Shown piece by piece: positions 14,191 through 27,450 of a DNA stretch of 64,000 nt (position 1 is its first letter; every line of letters begins with the position of its first letter). The translations under genes and the position numbers were made by a program. Location of the stretch: positions 1,037,685 to 1,101,684 of the forward strand of contig NW_023998431.1 of NCBI RefSeq assembly GCF_014805625.2. The letters are read 5' to 3'. The notes beneath the pieces are model-generated. The model worked only from the letters and a program-made list of their open reading frames with translations, did not search any database and was not told the DNA's origin. Source of the DNA: Glossina fuscipes. Taxonomy: Eukaryota > Arthropoda > Insecta > Diptera > Glossinidae.

Positions 14191-17096
14191 ATTTAAACAA
14201 TCATAAATTAATAGAAAAAAATACAAATTAAAAAAGACGCCAATCTAGAGAAAAGTCTGGTCACATAACTTGTCTTCGATGTAGCAATTACTGAGTTATA
14301 ATGTGACACAAAAATTACTTTTCATCAAGAAGTTTGGCAAGTTTGGTATTCACACTCTTTAAAGTACATTTTGAGAAGAAAATTCACCTAATGTCACCGC
14401 CAAAAAACATTGTTTCTGGAATAAGGCTTCGTGTGACTTTTTTTTCTTTACTCGCCTAAAGTCGCTTTAGTCGTTTGCGATTGGATGCCGCAAAAGAGAT
14501 ATAAATAAAGAGTTCAAGACAATTCTGGAAAATGAGTAAAGTTAACTAAATCAAACTTCGGGGAGTGGCTTAAGTCAAGTTAATGCTTCCTTAGTTCCTT
14601 TATATGAAGACTATTTTAAAAAAGCTTTTATTACCAATTATGACCGTTCCCGGCACTTATCCGATAGTTTGAATAACAAATCTAATCGAGATAACTTGAT
14701 TTTCTTTATGATTACATTTGGAAGCAAAAAAAAATTGTATTAATCATATTAATATCTTGCAGAGTAAGGGGCGGCAGAAGCGACCCTTTTGTCATGTTTT
14801 CCGAAGCATTATGTTAATAACTTTGCTAAAAGCGTAATGGAAACTACCGGAGTAGAATCGGAATTGTTTTAAGGAAAATATAGTCAATTTTTTAGTTTAT
14901 TTAAACTTATCCGTGTTTAGTATTAAAAAAAATAACAAAAACAGTTCAAAATCTCTTATATCTAACGCAAACGCTCATCGCTCAACATTCAAAAACGTAA
15001 AAGCATAAGCTTGAGAAGGTGCTATGCCAAGTTGTGTAGATCCAGCTGACATAACAAATATCGATTCGAGCAAAGACTTTTTCTTTTACTTAAATATATC
15101 ATATATCATATATCATATATAAATCAAACTACATATATTGCTTGGTAAGTTTGCATCTGTGGATGGTCGCATTAAGCAGACCAAGAATGGCTAAGTTGGT
15201 TGGTCATGTGTTTTACCGAAATGCAAGCAATGCATACGCAAACTGGATTGTTTCAACAACAAGAATACCCAAAGTAATTATTCTATCATTAATTTGTTTT
15301 CTTTTAATGTGATCTCTGGCTACAAACACGATGTTTGCTTGAAAGGATTATGGATCAATAAAGGGCAAAAGAAAAAACAGTGTTTGTTTGTGTTCGATTT
15401 AAAAGTAAGATAGTCAGAAACGGCGCGAGATATCTCTACAAGTAAAATATTCCAAAGGTAAAGAGAGAGAGAGACAGAGGGAAAAGACGAAGCAATCACG
15501 GTACTTAATGTTAGACGTTCGTGGGTGTAGAGGCATGATTAGAATGCTGACCAAGCTGACAACAAGTAAACCAGTTAAATTACTTGCTTTTGAACTTGAA
15601 ATAAAATATAAATTTTAAATTATGATCTATCGCTAGCTTGTAAGCCGCAGCAAATAAACAATAGTCGCAGTAGATGAAAACATACCTATAGCACAGTTAT
15701 TTAAATAGTTCATGTCATAATAATCCTATGATAGTTACATACTTCTTAAGAAGAGAATTGTTTTTTTTTTTATCGCATATTATTACAAAACATTTAACAC
15801 TTAACGCAGGGACACACCATTCGCTAATTGAACTGAGAATGTTTGAAAGTTTGATATTTTTGATATTATTTTGGTTTAAATGATAAGTAAACCGAACAAC
15901 ATTGACAAACAATTTTCATATATTAAAGGGCCTAAAATTTATTAATTATAGTAATAGAGACAAAGAGTTAACTGTTCCCAAATATGTTTTTGTAAGTATG
16001 TGAATAGAAAGGAATGAACGAAGACGGCTCAATATTTTCAACTAAATAATGTTTATTCTAGATATGATGAGTTGTCAAGATTTACCTTAAGGCGAATCAA
16101 AGCGTTTCGACTTCGTTTCTATATGAATGTTCGTAAACAGGACTTTTAGTTTATGGTAAGAAGGAAGGAGACAATAACAACAACACGTTCTTTAAGTAAA
16201 GTCTTCACACCGTTGCCAAATTTCGAGTATGAAAAAATGCAAAAGAAAAGTAGATTACATTGGAACAGAAAAACAGAAGAAAAAAAGAAATTCTGGTGAA
16301 GAACAGAACCAGCAACAACAATAACAATTTTATAATAATAAAACCTAAAAAGAATTCAATAATATGATGGTACAGTGTTGTCACATTTTCAAGTGTTGAC
16401 AAGTGTGGAATGAATGTGGTCTCCAATCTAAACAACTACTACGTATGAAAAAATGTGTAAGTATGTATCTATGTGGTACCTAGCTGTTGTTGTTGGATGA
16501 AGAACAACGAATGATGATAGAAAAAAAAAAAAAAGACGGCAAGTAGAAAAGCAAAGCAGGCAGCCGGGCGAGCACATTGAATGCATTCGTTGATGTTGCT
16601 GTTGTTGGAATAAAATGCAATCAGTGAATGCTCAGCAAGTACTCTAAACGAGAATATGTGTGCCTACCCATCTATATGGTACATAAAGTATACATAATTT
16701 CTTATTTTAGTTTGATTATATATATAAATACATGTATATGTATATATGTATATATATATATATATAAATATATATATATGTATATATATATACTTACATG
16801 TGTATGAAAAAAATTGTATATAGGTATGTATATATATATAAATATGAATGTATACAAATATTTGCAGTAAGAAACAGCAACAACAACAAAAAAAGTAGAG
16901 AAAAAGAGTAAAGTTATAAATTCTATATAGAACAAATGAACAAAGAAAAAAAATATATACAAAAAAAAACAAAAAATATTTAATAAGTTTATACACAAAA
17001 TATCATGTATAGTGATGATAAGAGAGTAACGTAACAACCTCAATGCATCGAGCAACAAATAAACACACAATTAAAATAAAGGGAAAGACGTATGAA

Positions 17097-17228
17097 GGTG
17101 ACGGTGGTCGTAATGGTGGTGATGGTGGTGATGGTGGTGGTGGTGGCGGTGGTGGTGGTGATGGTGGTGGTGGTGGTGGTGGTAATAGTAGTAGTGGTGG
17201 TGGTGATGATGGTAATGGTGATGGTAGT
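17097..17228. repeat. GGT/GAT trinucleotide repeat
   Basis: About 130 bases of GGTGGT with GAT, AAT and AGT interruptions. Open frames across it (poly-G/D, poly-P, poly-T) on both strands are microsatellite translations, not genes. Confidence 0.95.
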
Positions 17229-17296
17229 GTGGGCACATTTGTAAAACACATTTTCATATAGTACACCATTATACCTAGCAATAAGTATTTCTATAT

Positions 17297-17328
17297 GTAC
17301 GTACGTACGTACGTACGTAAGTACGTAC
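17297..17328. repeat. (GTAC)n self-complementary repeat
   Basis: Seven or so GTAC units with one GTAA interruption. GTAC is its own reverse complement, so the tract can fold on itself. Confidence 0.9.
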
Positions 17329-17455
17329 ACACTTCTCGTTATGATTTTTCGAAAGTTATAGAAATCTATAAAAATATATGTATTTATATGTAAGTACGTA
17401 CAACAATTGTATATATATGTATATATATATAAATATATTTACGTATATATATATG

Positions 17456-17493
<38 letters not shown>

Positions 17494-19512
17494 CGTATAT
17501 GTATATACGTACATGTATATACACGAAAATGATGTAAATGAGAGCATTGAATAAGTAATTGTGAGTCTGGTTTATTAAAGTGCACTCTGGAAAAATATAT
17601 ACCTATGTATGTATGTAAAAATAATAGAAATAATAGAAACATGAACCAAGAAAACGGCACAAGTTATAAAATAATAATATTTAAACGAATCTGAAAAGCC
17701 TTACTTACCTTACTATTTAATAAATGGTCAAAGTGTTAAGCGCACAATAATTTTATATAATAAAAATGTAATTAAAAGGTAGCAAGACTTTTTCATTTAT
17801 ATCTTGCAATATAATCCAAGTTTGGTAGCTCTTTAGTTTTTTTTCTTAGGCTAAGAGAGTCTTAGTTGAAATTTGTATCAAATTTCGTGTGTATATCATT
17901 AGTCGCAAAGAAAGAAAAAAATTAGCATTTTTGGATTTAATCTGCGTTTCAATCGAGTTAAGCCGAAGCCCGTGATGCGGTTCCTTGAGCTTCAACAATA
18001 CCGAAAAATGAGATCTGTCGGTTGCGGAACGTTACGAGTTGATTTCTTGGAGAAAAAGTATCGAAAAATTAAGGCGGTGTGAGAAGATGCGATATTCTGA
18101 CGCACAAACGAAGGAATGTGCGTTCATTATTCAGCGAGACAGCTTTTATATATGAGAGGTTTATTGTTCCGAGTGTTAACTTTTCAAGGATAGGACACAC
18201 TAAGATGTGAGAGGAAAGTTACACACTGCGTATAAGAGATCGCATATCTTCCATAAATACTATCACGAAATCCGTGAACAAATTCAATGAAAATATATAT
18301 TAAATTAAGTGAAGACCGCTTAGTTTTTTAATTGAATGTATTACAAAATTTCGCACATGACAGTCATTGACATGGTAGTGTTGCTGTGATGGCTTAATGT
18401 TCAAACGAAAAAAATCAATCAAAACAATTTTGCAATACTGCATCACCAGAATGTTTCTAAAAGCAACTGATAGCTCTTTCTGCGCCCTCTCTTCATCCAT
18501 TAAGGTATATAGGTGTGCAATAAATATAAGCCAATGGGCTTAATCCGTAGTGCGTAACGTGAAACCAGAGGTTGTTATTGAATTATTGAATAATGATTTT
18601 CGAAAAATCTGAAAAGGTCTGCTATAAAATCCGTCAATTCAAAGTCGATCCAATCAAAATAAGGAAAAACATTACACTCGACAGCTCTGTCGACTCTTTT
18701 TCACCCATTACGTTTATCTTTAATTAAAAATATTAAAATCGGTCGGAGTGGCGGACGTTTTCCCATTTTTGGAAAAAAATTGCGGAAATTTTTACTGTGC
18801 ATCTGGTGTAGTGTATGACTAGTAGGCAAAAAAGCCAGGGAACAAAGACATTCTTAGTTTATGTTACACTGTAACCGTCCACGGACCGATTCGATCCATT
18901 TTCCATTTAACAGGATGCATGTAAAACTTCCGTCCGAGAAAATGTTTACCACCGATATTGTACCAATAGGAAGAGGGTATACACACACAAGTTCTTAAAT
19001 CAATCCGGAACTTGACACTGATCAAGATTACATAGAGTTTATGGAGCCTCTCACGTGAAGGTTTTCACAAAAAAATTAAATTTCAATACCATATAATATC
19101 GGATGGACAACGTAAATTTCTTTCATTTCTATACACATACCATAGGATCGTCCATAGAATTTATATGGAAGTTGTTTTCATTGTATCGGGGTAGTGTTGT
19201 AAAAAAAACTACCCTCGCTTCTTGTTTTGAAATAAAAGTGTTCTTAATTTATGTTTTTTTGGACGCGCCCATTACTCGATTTTGCCCATTTTTATTTAAT
19301 CTTTCTGCCAAACTTAAACCGAATAGCTTGTTTTTTGCTTCTAGAAGGATGTTTACCACATCATAAAGACAGACGATCATACAGTCGAAAGGACTTCACA
19401 AGAACGTATGTACGATATACGATCGCTGAAACTGCCTTATTTATTAAAACGAACATACCCTCAAACTGTGAGTGAACGTTTCATGGACGAATTTTATTAA
19501 AAGCCTACAGTT

Positions 19513-20760
19513 GGAATTTATTTATTTATTTATTCCACTTATAAAAGAAACTCAACAAAAACATATTGGCAGTCGAGTTCAATTGATTCTTAAAGTAAAT
19601 CTTAAATTAATTAATATTAAAACTTAGCATAAGTACAACAAAACAATTAAGAAGGGGAAAAAAAAGCATGTACACAACTAGCATAGAGCCACACCCACAA
19701 CAGGTACAGGACCAAATTGCAAGTGAACCCCTAAGCCATCGCAAACATGCATAAGCTTGGCAACCGATAATAGTTAACAACAATTAATTTTCGACTCATA
19801 ATGACTTTTTAAGGTTAAAAGTTAGTTCAAGTACGACATAGGTAAATCGCGAGTATTAAGCAATTTTGCTTTAATGGACTTTAAAGAGTCCGTTAATGAG
19901 AATAAGTGATAGACGTCATTTAGGTTCTTGCAAACCACTCTGAGCGGATTAAACAGCTCATAATTATATTTACACTAACTAAGCTTAACCAAGAAAAAGT
20001 GCCTAGAGAAGCGGTTAGGGACATTAAAACCAATCTCACGAAGTAATGCGGGCGAGTCAATTGTACCATTTATTAATTTGATTACGGAGTAAACCCCAAG
20101 AACAAATCTACGTTTCTCCAGTGACGGTAAGGATAACAGAAGCAACCTATTTTTATAGGGGGTAGAAGAGGGGCAATCGGGTCCCAACGCAAATTGCTAA
20201 GGGCAAACAGCAAGAATTGCTTTTGAACAGATTCAATTGACTCTACGTAGCACTTATATGAAGGAGACCACACAACAGAGGCATACTCAAGTGTAGATCT
20301 AACCAAACACATGTAAGGCGTCTTCGTAATATAAGGATTATGAAGCTCTGTGCACCACCTCTTTATAAAACCAAGCGCGGACCTAGCTTTGCTTAACGAG
20401 AGACGTCTTCCAACTTGTGCGAATCAATGAAGTACTGAGTAATGAACGACTTCCTGCTTGAGAAAGAAAGCTTCTTACATTTATTTAGATTTAGTTTCAG
20501 AAGATTCAAAAAGCACCATGCAACCAAATTATTCAAATCACTTTGAAGATGATGTGATTGCGATTCTACGGAAAAGGAAGAAAACAGTTTCACAAATGGG
20601 TCCTAAATGGCTACCTTGAGGTACGTCAGACATCACGGTGAATGCATCCGAGGTAATGAGGTTAAACAAAACCCTGAATGATCTACCATGCAGATAAAAG
20701 CTTAACCATTCCACTAAGAAGAAAGGTAAGCCAGAGACTTGGATTTTTCAGTCAATCGGT
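19513..20760 (-). mobile_element. 5'-truncated non-LTR retrotransposon (jockey-like LINE), reverse transcriptase and 3' end
   Basis: On the minus strand, broken frames follow the order of a LINE reverse transcriptase. They are WLSFYLHGRSFRV (about 20680), SDVPQGSHLGP (20598-20633), KLFSSFSVESQSHHLQSDLN then LKLNLNKCK (about 20590-20465), LVRSTLEYASVVWSPSY (about 20305-20255), a thumb-like RRFVLGVYSVIKLINGTIDS (about 20120-20060) and SPALLREIGFNVPNRFSRH. The 3' end, toward lower coordinates, closes with a TTTA-repeat tail read on the plus strand at 19515-19534. The 5' half, including endonuclease and ORF1, is absent, as is typical for LINE insertions. Stops and frameshifts make it inactive. 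Confidence 0.85.
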
Positions 20761-21054
20761 TGAAAATAAATGATGTAAACTAGTAGTACGACTAGATCGA
20801 AGAACATGATTTTCAAAAAAAAAAAAAAAAACGCGAAAAAAGCTTAGGGTATTAGCTTCGCTTGAAATACCCAATGTTGCCGGCTAATGAAAATCTTTTC
20901 TATACAGTATTCTTGAGTATTAAGGGCATAATTGAAGAAAACAACATTTTTCTTTGACTTTTAATTGAGGAGCGCAGCGCAACAAAGCTTGATGATAAAC
21001 TCCGATATAACGATTTTGCACAATAAGTCGTTGTAAGAAAAGTCATTGAAAAAA

Positions 21055-21262
21055 GTCAGTGTACCAAATTGTACAAAAAATTGCGACCTACAGGTTGAAC
21101 ATAAGACGGACAACCCGACGGCCGGCGAAGCAGCGTAGATCAATTCAGAAAGTGATTCTTTAAGTGATAAAAAATGGATCTTTCTCAAATTCTTTGGGGT
21201 ATTACAAACAATCGCACAAACTTAATATACCCTTGCAATATATAACAAGCGGGATAGGGCAG
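21055..21262 (+). repeat. Dispersed repeat family 2, copy at 21.1 kb
   Basis: Plus strand. AATTGCGACCTACAGGTTGA and ACATAAGACGGAC are followed by TAGATCAATTCAGAAAGTGA, a CTTTGGGGTATTACAAACA block and GCACAAACTTAATATACCCT. These blocks recur in the same order at 45.5 and 47.2 kb. Confidence 0.6.
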
Positions 21263-23818
21263 AAAAACGAAATATTCGAACGGCACAACAAGCGGACAAG
21301 CGGATCTATGATAAAAAAAATGAACAGAAAACGGATGACGAACAAAGAGAATATGTGACAAATCAACGGATCGACACGAACAATACGGTCATCTACAGTT
21401 TTTTTACGCGTATTTACGTTTACTATTACATTTGTTTTCTTTTTGTGTGGCTAAAAATTATAAAAGTCCTACGCAAATACAAAAGTGAGGTCCTTATCAA
21501 ACTAATGGTTTATCCTTCTCTTTATTTTGCTAAGAAAGAGATGGCGAAATTCCCTTGAACAAATTGTTTGCAGTGAGAAAACCAAGTAATAAAAGAAAAC
21601 TTTTTTAAACGAGATCTTTATCTAGAGAGAATAAAGCCACGTTCGAGGAGAAAGATGTTCACATTTTGCCTAAACTCCTTTTCTCTCTATTAAGGATGGT
21701 TGGCAACAATTTACTCGCAGTGGACTTTCTCGCGTCGCTTCCCCTGCTTCCACTTTCAAGCCGACAGTACTACAAAACGCAACTCTCTCTTTCTTGCTTT
21801 CTCTATCTGTAACTCTTCTCGACCATCGCTTTGTCTGCAGTCATAAGGGGACCATTCGCCCTATTGAGTGGACAATCAAATAAAAACTAATAGAAGGAAA
21901 AATATTTAACTTTATATGTAAAAAAAAAAACTGAAAACAACGTTAATAACATAAACGATGCTTGAGATGTTAGAAATATTGGAATTTAATGCTGATATCG
22001 CTAATTTTCTTTTCTTTCTCAAGATTATCAATCACTAGAGGGATGTGCCCTAGTCGAGTAACCTGGCGACAGTCACAAAGTGGAAATATGGAAAGAGGAG
22101 ATGACGACTAAGCATTCACTATAGTTACGACTAAAGTACATTTTACCGCACTTGAGATTTTAACCAATAAACACTGATTTAGTAGTCGCGAGTCCTACCT
22201 AATCGGCTAATCATGCAGATTCTTTGAATCTGATCCGGTCTGCAGTTAAACACACAAGAATTATCGTGCTGGGACCCTTAACACTTAACGCGATCTTTAA
22301 CACCTTTAAAACCTTTAATATAATAATCACACTTTTAGTGGATATCTGGCCGAAGTCATCGTTCGTAAATGTGAATGACAGGAAGAAAATACGGGTCAGA
22401 CGTCGATAGAACCTTATTCTTCTAGTTAGTAAGCTTACCTCTTCACAAACATGACGGTTATGAATTATAAAATAATAAATCAAAGCCAAAGCCAAAGCGA
22501 AAGCTAAAGAAACAGTTAGTGAGTGGTTGCACTGTTGGAAGGGAGGATTTCTTGTCCAGTGTCTTATAATGCGAAAACCAAAGAACCACTCTCGACGGGC
22601 TCTAACCAGCAGTTGTTCGAATGAAAAAAGAATCTATTGTTAAGGAAGGAAACATATCAGGAGTGCATTTTTTTTTTTTTTTTTTTGCTTTCAAAACTGG
22701 ATTCATTCAATGGAGAGATAATCGACTGTGTTTGATAGGGATTTGGATTTTATGTAAAGAATTGTTAAAATAATGATAAAGAAAAACTTTAATTTTACTA
22801 TGGTGTTCAAAAAATAAGGAAAATTCTTGCATTAACAAGATTTGTCAGCAACAATTCCCTACAAATACTTAAGATGCTCTTATTTATTAAGTAATGATAC
22901 GAATGATGTAATAAAACAAGAAAAAAAAATTTTTAAATAAAAATTTCTCGTTTTTTTTTTTTTAACACAATATTATTGGAATTTTCTCTCTCAATACCAA
23001 AATAATTGATTGGTTGTAAGTAGCATTGGTGAATGTTCTATTTGAAAAGGTTCCCACAACCCGTCCGCTAACACGCCTACAATGAACAAGAAGGAAAAAT
23101 TTATAATAAATGATATGATTTACATATATTTACTTTAAGAGCCTCGCTATGCACAGTTCGTTTGGAAGTAAATACACTTATCCCTCGATTTGCACGGCAT
23201 GAAAACCAATGCTTTAGATCGACATCGACATCAACTGATTTTTATTTGATAGAGATGAACGAGTACTTTAACTTGATACAACTTAATATGAGAAATGTTT
23301 TTTAAACAATGTTTTAATCAACCCTGTAATCTCCGTCTTAGATATTATAGATTTCTTAATGCTTCTCTGTAGACGGCGACCAAATTCTTTAAAGAATTAG
23401 TTTTCGTTATGAGGAGGTAGGTCTATAATGTAATATAATTCATTTTATCTTGATTCCAAAACACATGCATAAGTTTTTCATTTGTAGTTTTTTCATTTTT
23501 AGTTTAGTTAATTATAGTCTACGCTTTCATGTAGTTTTGCGTTTTAATTCTTTGAAAGCTATATCTAAGCATGTAACTTAAGAAATTGGTGTACAACTTT
23601 CTTACTTGTTCGAGATGAAAACCGGTCCGATATGCTTTCATTAAATGCCATCATTTTAGTTATTTATCCTTAAAATTGGGGTTATTAATATAGTGTTTCA
23701 CACTGTTATGTAAATACTTTCGAGCTCTGATATCATACATTGATGAAATGGAATTAAAAATTATTTTGTATATATTTGTGTAAGTTTTTATATAATTTAT
23801 ATCCACAGAAGGCAGCAA

Positions 23819-23849
<31 letters not shown>

Positions 23850-24160
23850 TTATAATAATATATCGGAGAAGTACAGGAATTCACACTTTATATATTAGAA
23901 ATTTTTAAAAAAATGAAAAAGAAAAAAGACGTGATACATTGAAAAGGAAAATCAAAGTCCGTCCGAAATTGCCATGCATGTGAGTTATTCACATTTAATA
24001 ATACATAGACGCAAAAATATAACTAGCCAGTAGTTGTCTAGGCTTGCTTAAACATGTGCATATATGGAGGGATTAATATCAAAAGAAAATCAAAAAAAAA
24101 AAAAATAAATAAATAAAAATAAAAAAAAAAAGAATTAACTGAAACAAAAAAGTGAGAAAG
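21263..24160. other. AT-rich block around SINE copy B
   Basis: A relatively GC-rich island at 21690-21860 holds CT-rich words but no open frame of note. An A/T run flanks 22675 and AAAT repeats lie at 23818-23850. No gene recognised. Confidence 0.5.
22024..22216 (-). repeat. SINE-like element copy B, tRNA-derived head
   Basis: Minus strand. The head reads ATTAGCCGATTAGGTAGGA then CTCGCGACTA, followed by a weakened B-box (GGTTAAAATCTC). The body has AGTGAATGCTTAGTCG, and the 3' end ACATCCCTCTAGTGATTGAT is shared with copies A and C. Confidence 0.65.
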
Positions 24161-24211
24161 TGCTGATATATGAAAAGCAAAAACAACAATATTGTAGGGC
24201 TATGTACTCAG

Positions 24212-24251
<40 letters not shown>

Positions 24252-24855
24252 CATATATGTACTACATAGCCTTACACGTATGTATATGCATACGTAAATA
24301 CAAATACAAAGGAAAACATACTTCTCATCTATACATACATACGCCGATGTGTATGTATAAAAAAAAAAAATATATATATATATATATACAGATATCCATA
24401 TGCATGTTTACACATACATATATACATACATACATAAGTACATAAATACATACGCATATATATATATATATATACATATAAATGCGTATCGGGTATGTGT
24501 GTGTATGTGTGTACATCTCTTAATTTATATGAATATTTGTATGTATTGCAAAAAAAATCTACATAGAAAGAAGAGATAGATACAGACACTAAAGGTTTGT
24601 GCAAAATGCAAAACTCAAACGCAAACAATTATTTTCATTTCATTTCATTTTTTTTTTTTCGTCTTTACTGGTGCTATTGTTGTTGTCGTTGTTGTTGTTG
24701 CTATTGTTATTATTATTATTATACTTCAGCACAAACGACCAGAGATAAAGAATAGGAATAATAATAATAATATGAAAAAAGCACAAAGTAAAACAAAATG
24801 CAAAAAAAAAGAAGAAAAAAATTTAAAAAAAAGCAGAAAAAATGCTTAAAAATAC

Positions 24856-24949
24856 CTTAAACCAAAAGAGACACAATCCGTTGGATTGTCGAAGTCAGAC
24901 AGACTACGAATCAGACCGACAGCAGCAGATACTTCAGCTGAGTTAGTTG
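24856..24949 (-). CDS. Orphan internal exon (94 nt) with acceptor and donor
   Basis: On the minus strand a pyrimidine-rich acceptor (TTTTATTTTATTTTAG) precedes 94 bases that are open in only one frame, followed by AAG|GTATTT. The exon needs one base from its upstream exon and leaves two bases at its end. It encodes about 31 residues, TNSAEVSAAVGLIRSLSDFD followed by NPTDCVSFGL. Its base composition (about 47% GC) stands out from the AT-rich, microsatellite-filled flanks. The product is not recognised. It cannot join directly to the phase-0 donor at 35974 on the same strand, so at least one exon would lie between them if they are one gene. Confidence 0.45.
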
Positions 24950-25061
24950 CTAAAATAAAATAAAATGAAAAACAACACGAATAACGAATAAGAAAATGTA
25001 CAGACAACAACAGACAGTTGGTGGAATCAGAATAAAATTGCTTCAATGACAAAACGTCCGA

Positions 25062-25062
<1 letters not shown>

Positions 25063-25093
<31 letters not shown>
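25063..25093. repeat. (TGGC)n microsatellite
   Basis: Seven uninterrupted GGCT units, close to the orphan exon at 24856-24949. Confidence 0.95.
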
Positions 25094-25094
<1 letters not shown>

Positions 25095-27129
25095 CGCACA
25101 CGTAGAAAAGAGGTGTATGTTGCGGTTACGAATTATCAGTCATTCCGTCAGTTAGTCGGTTATTTGGCAGTTGTTGAGCACTTTGTTGAGAGTTAGTCAC
25201 TTGATTAATTTTTTCACGACCATTTGAAACTAAAGGAGATACACGAGCACCGAAAAATAATATAATTACGAGAAAAAAATAAAAGAAAAAAAATCCTCAT
25301 ACCAAATAAGTACAACAGATAAGTTTTTGCACAAAATATCTATGGAAATATAGCCACAGATACAGATACTTGTAGCTACGTCCATATTTTATATATGTAC
25401 GATCTGCGCCACACAATCCCCAATATTTGCACATTCTCTTATATTTCCAAACATAACACGCTTACAAAATCATTCGTCTATTCATCTACTACTTCTTACG
25501 TGTCCGCAGAGCAGAGATACTTATAAAAATTCATACCCAACAACAACAACAACAACAACAATAACAACAACAACAAATCTCTCTATTTTGCATACATGTC
25601 AAGTACTCATGTACCTGAAAAAATAATACACACATACAGTAAAGTTCATAGAGACAATATTTCGCCATTTTTTTCTTTCTTTCTTTTCTAGTTTTTCGCC
25701 TCTTCAATCTCAGCAGTGAATAATTTCAAAGATTTCTTTCTTTTAGCTTTTTAGTTAATTCAAATTATGTAAAAAAGGAAAAAAAAAAAAAGAAACAAAC
25801 AAACAAATGTATCGACAGAAGGAATCTAACGAATTATATTCGCCTTGGGTCGTATCTTCAATCCACATTACGTCAGTGGGGCGTCTTGATAATTTGCACA
25901 CTACGTTATAAGATAATGTAAAGTATTGTTTCTTTGCCGAAATGCTTCAACCTTATAATTAATTGTAACGGCTAAGTCGATTTGACATATGCGTTCCTGC
26001 ATATTTTCAATTTTTCAATTTTTGAGAAAAAAGATTCAATAACGAGGGAAAAAGAACAGATAAATCCGTACTGTAAAGATACTCACTCTAAACATGAAAT
26101 TGTTTGAAAAATTAACAAATGCGAGATTTTGCGACCAATGCAATGCCAATCAATCGACATTGAGAACGTATTCAACCCTCCCAACATATCATAGTTCATA
26201 TATTTATTTCATTCATTCCCTTTGTACTCACATATAACTTAAATGTTAAAACATCTTATCTTTATTACATTTGATATCCTATTTTGCGCAACTCATAAAT
26301 TTTCTCAACAAGAAGAAAAACGGCGCGCAATGAATTTCGGTTGTATATACACGTTTTTTCTACTCTGCTATTGAAAGCACTCGTATTATTAATTGTCGTG
26401 TGCAATATTTTTGAAATTTAATTTACGTATTCTTGTTTGAAAATGGGCCGGATCCGTCCACTATTTCTTTCACGCCAGTCACGCAATCAGCAATGTTGAA
26501 AACCTTACAAGGTACTTATTGTTACCGTATTGTTATTGAAATACATTGGCTAGCGCGAGAAGAGCTTCAGCCCGCTTAGAAAATATTGAGTAATTTTATG
26601 GCGAGCGAACCTCCTTTATCTTTATAAAACATTCCATGCCATGAAAGTACCTACACTAAAACACAGCACAATGGACGTTATGTCGGTGCACAAAAATCTC
26701 ATGATTGTTCACATGCACGTTCACGTCATCAAAGAAGATCGGAGCGCTTCGCTGTACGTGTTCGAGATATACGTAATACGTATACGTGTTCAAATATACG
26801 TAATTCACTTTAATGTTCAGCTAAATGTAGACGGAATAGTTTGTAAAGATATCGATTACAGTAAAGTATTTTTTACACTGACTCAAAAAAACCTAAGACC
26901 TTGATTGCTTTCTACGAAATTTCTCTGTGCAACGAATGTGATTTTATATTCACATGGCCGCAATATCAAGATCTGCTGTCTTCTCTACATTGATCCCGTG
27001 ACGTAAGAGACGATAGTACATTCCACTTATGTTAAGATTAACATTATTTAGTTATTAAGTTGTACGGAAAGTTATTTCGTTTTTTTTTTTTTTTCAACAA
27101 TTTTTTTCACAATCAAATTCACTATCTTT

Positions 27130-27450
27130 ACATATTTCGTAGCTGATGTCGCAATAACTGTGTGGAAAAATTATCATGGACATATGGAAAGTCGAAAGTA
27201 ATATTTTCGATGTACTTTATCACTATTGCTAGCGGAAAGATGAAAATCATTTTCAAGCAACAAAACATTATTGGATGCGTATTGTAGGCGATGAAGGGAA
27301 AGAATGCCAGTAGCAAGAGTGGTATGCAAAATTTCGTTTCGGCACTTTTGCATCACGTTCTGGAAGGCCCGTAGAAGCTGATAAAGATAAAATAAAAGCA
27401 TTAGTTGCAGCAAGTTGTCGAATGAGACTATTGAGAATTCTACTATTGTT
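27130..27450 (+). mobile_element. Mariner transposase N-terminal fragment (cecropia/mellifera-like)
   Basis: Plus-strand frames give EWYAKFRFGTF (about 27315) and SGRPVEADKDKIKALVAAS followed by RMRLLRI (about 27365-27440). This matches the conserved linker between the two helix-turn-helix parts of mariner transposases. Upstream residues can be threaded with two frame changes and stops. The catalytic domain was not found downstream, where sequence turns into a T-run at about 27530. Confidence 0.7.

Larger units (their letters stand above)
14191..19512. other. Noncoding block with dense microsatellites at 16.2-17.7 kb
   Basis: Nothing assigned at 14191-16200 beyond a (TATCA)n-type stretch near 15095-15120. 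The 16.2-17.7 kb part is dominated by TA/TG runs, the GGT and GTAC repeats. At 18.6-19.35 kb, words such as GACGCGCCCATTACTCG and TTTATTTAATCTTTCTGCC suggest an unclassified transposon remnant, not proven. Confidence 0.5.
24161..25620. other. Microsatellite block surrounding the orphan exon at 24.9 kb
   Basis: TA, CATA and TGTA runs at 24211-24510, GTT/ATT repeats at 24680-24722, (TGGC)n at 25063-25093 and CAA repeats at 25541-25575. TCAGTT/TCAGTC-type words at 25138-25155 resemble initiators but lack a matched downstream element. Confidence 0.6.

Noticed and set aside
17003..17330. Overlapping frames giving poly-proline, poly-threonine and poly-glycine proteins
   Set aside because: They are translations of the GGT/GAT microsatellite in several frames on both strands.
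22211..22495. Minus-strand frame starting MALALIYYF with a GAG|GTAAGC donor
   Set aside because: The frame overlaps SINE-like copy B, and the N-terminal part is a GCTTTG microsatellite-like run; no acceptor or homology.
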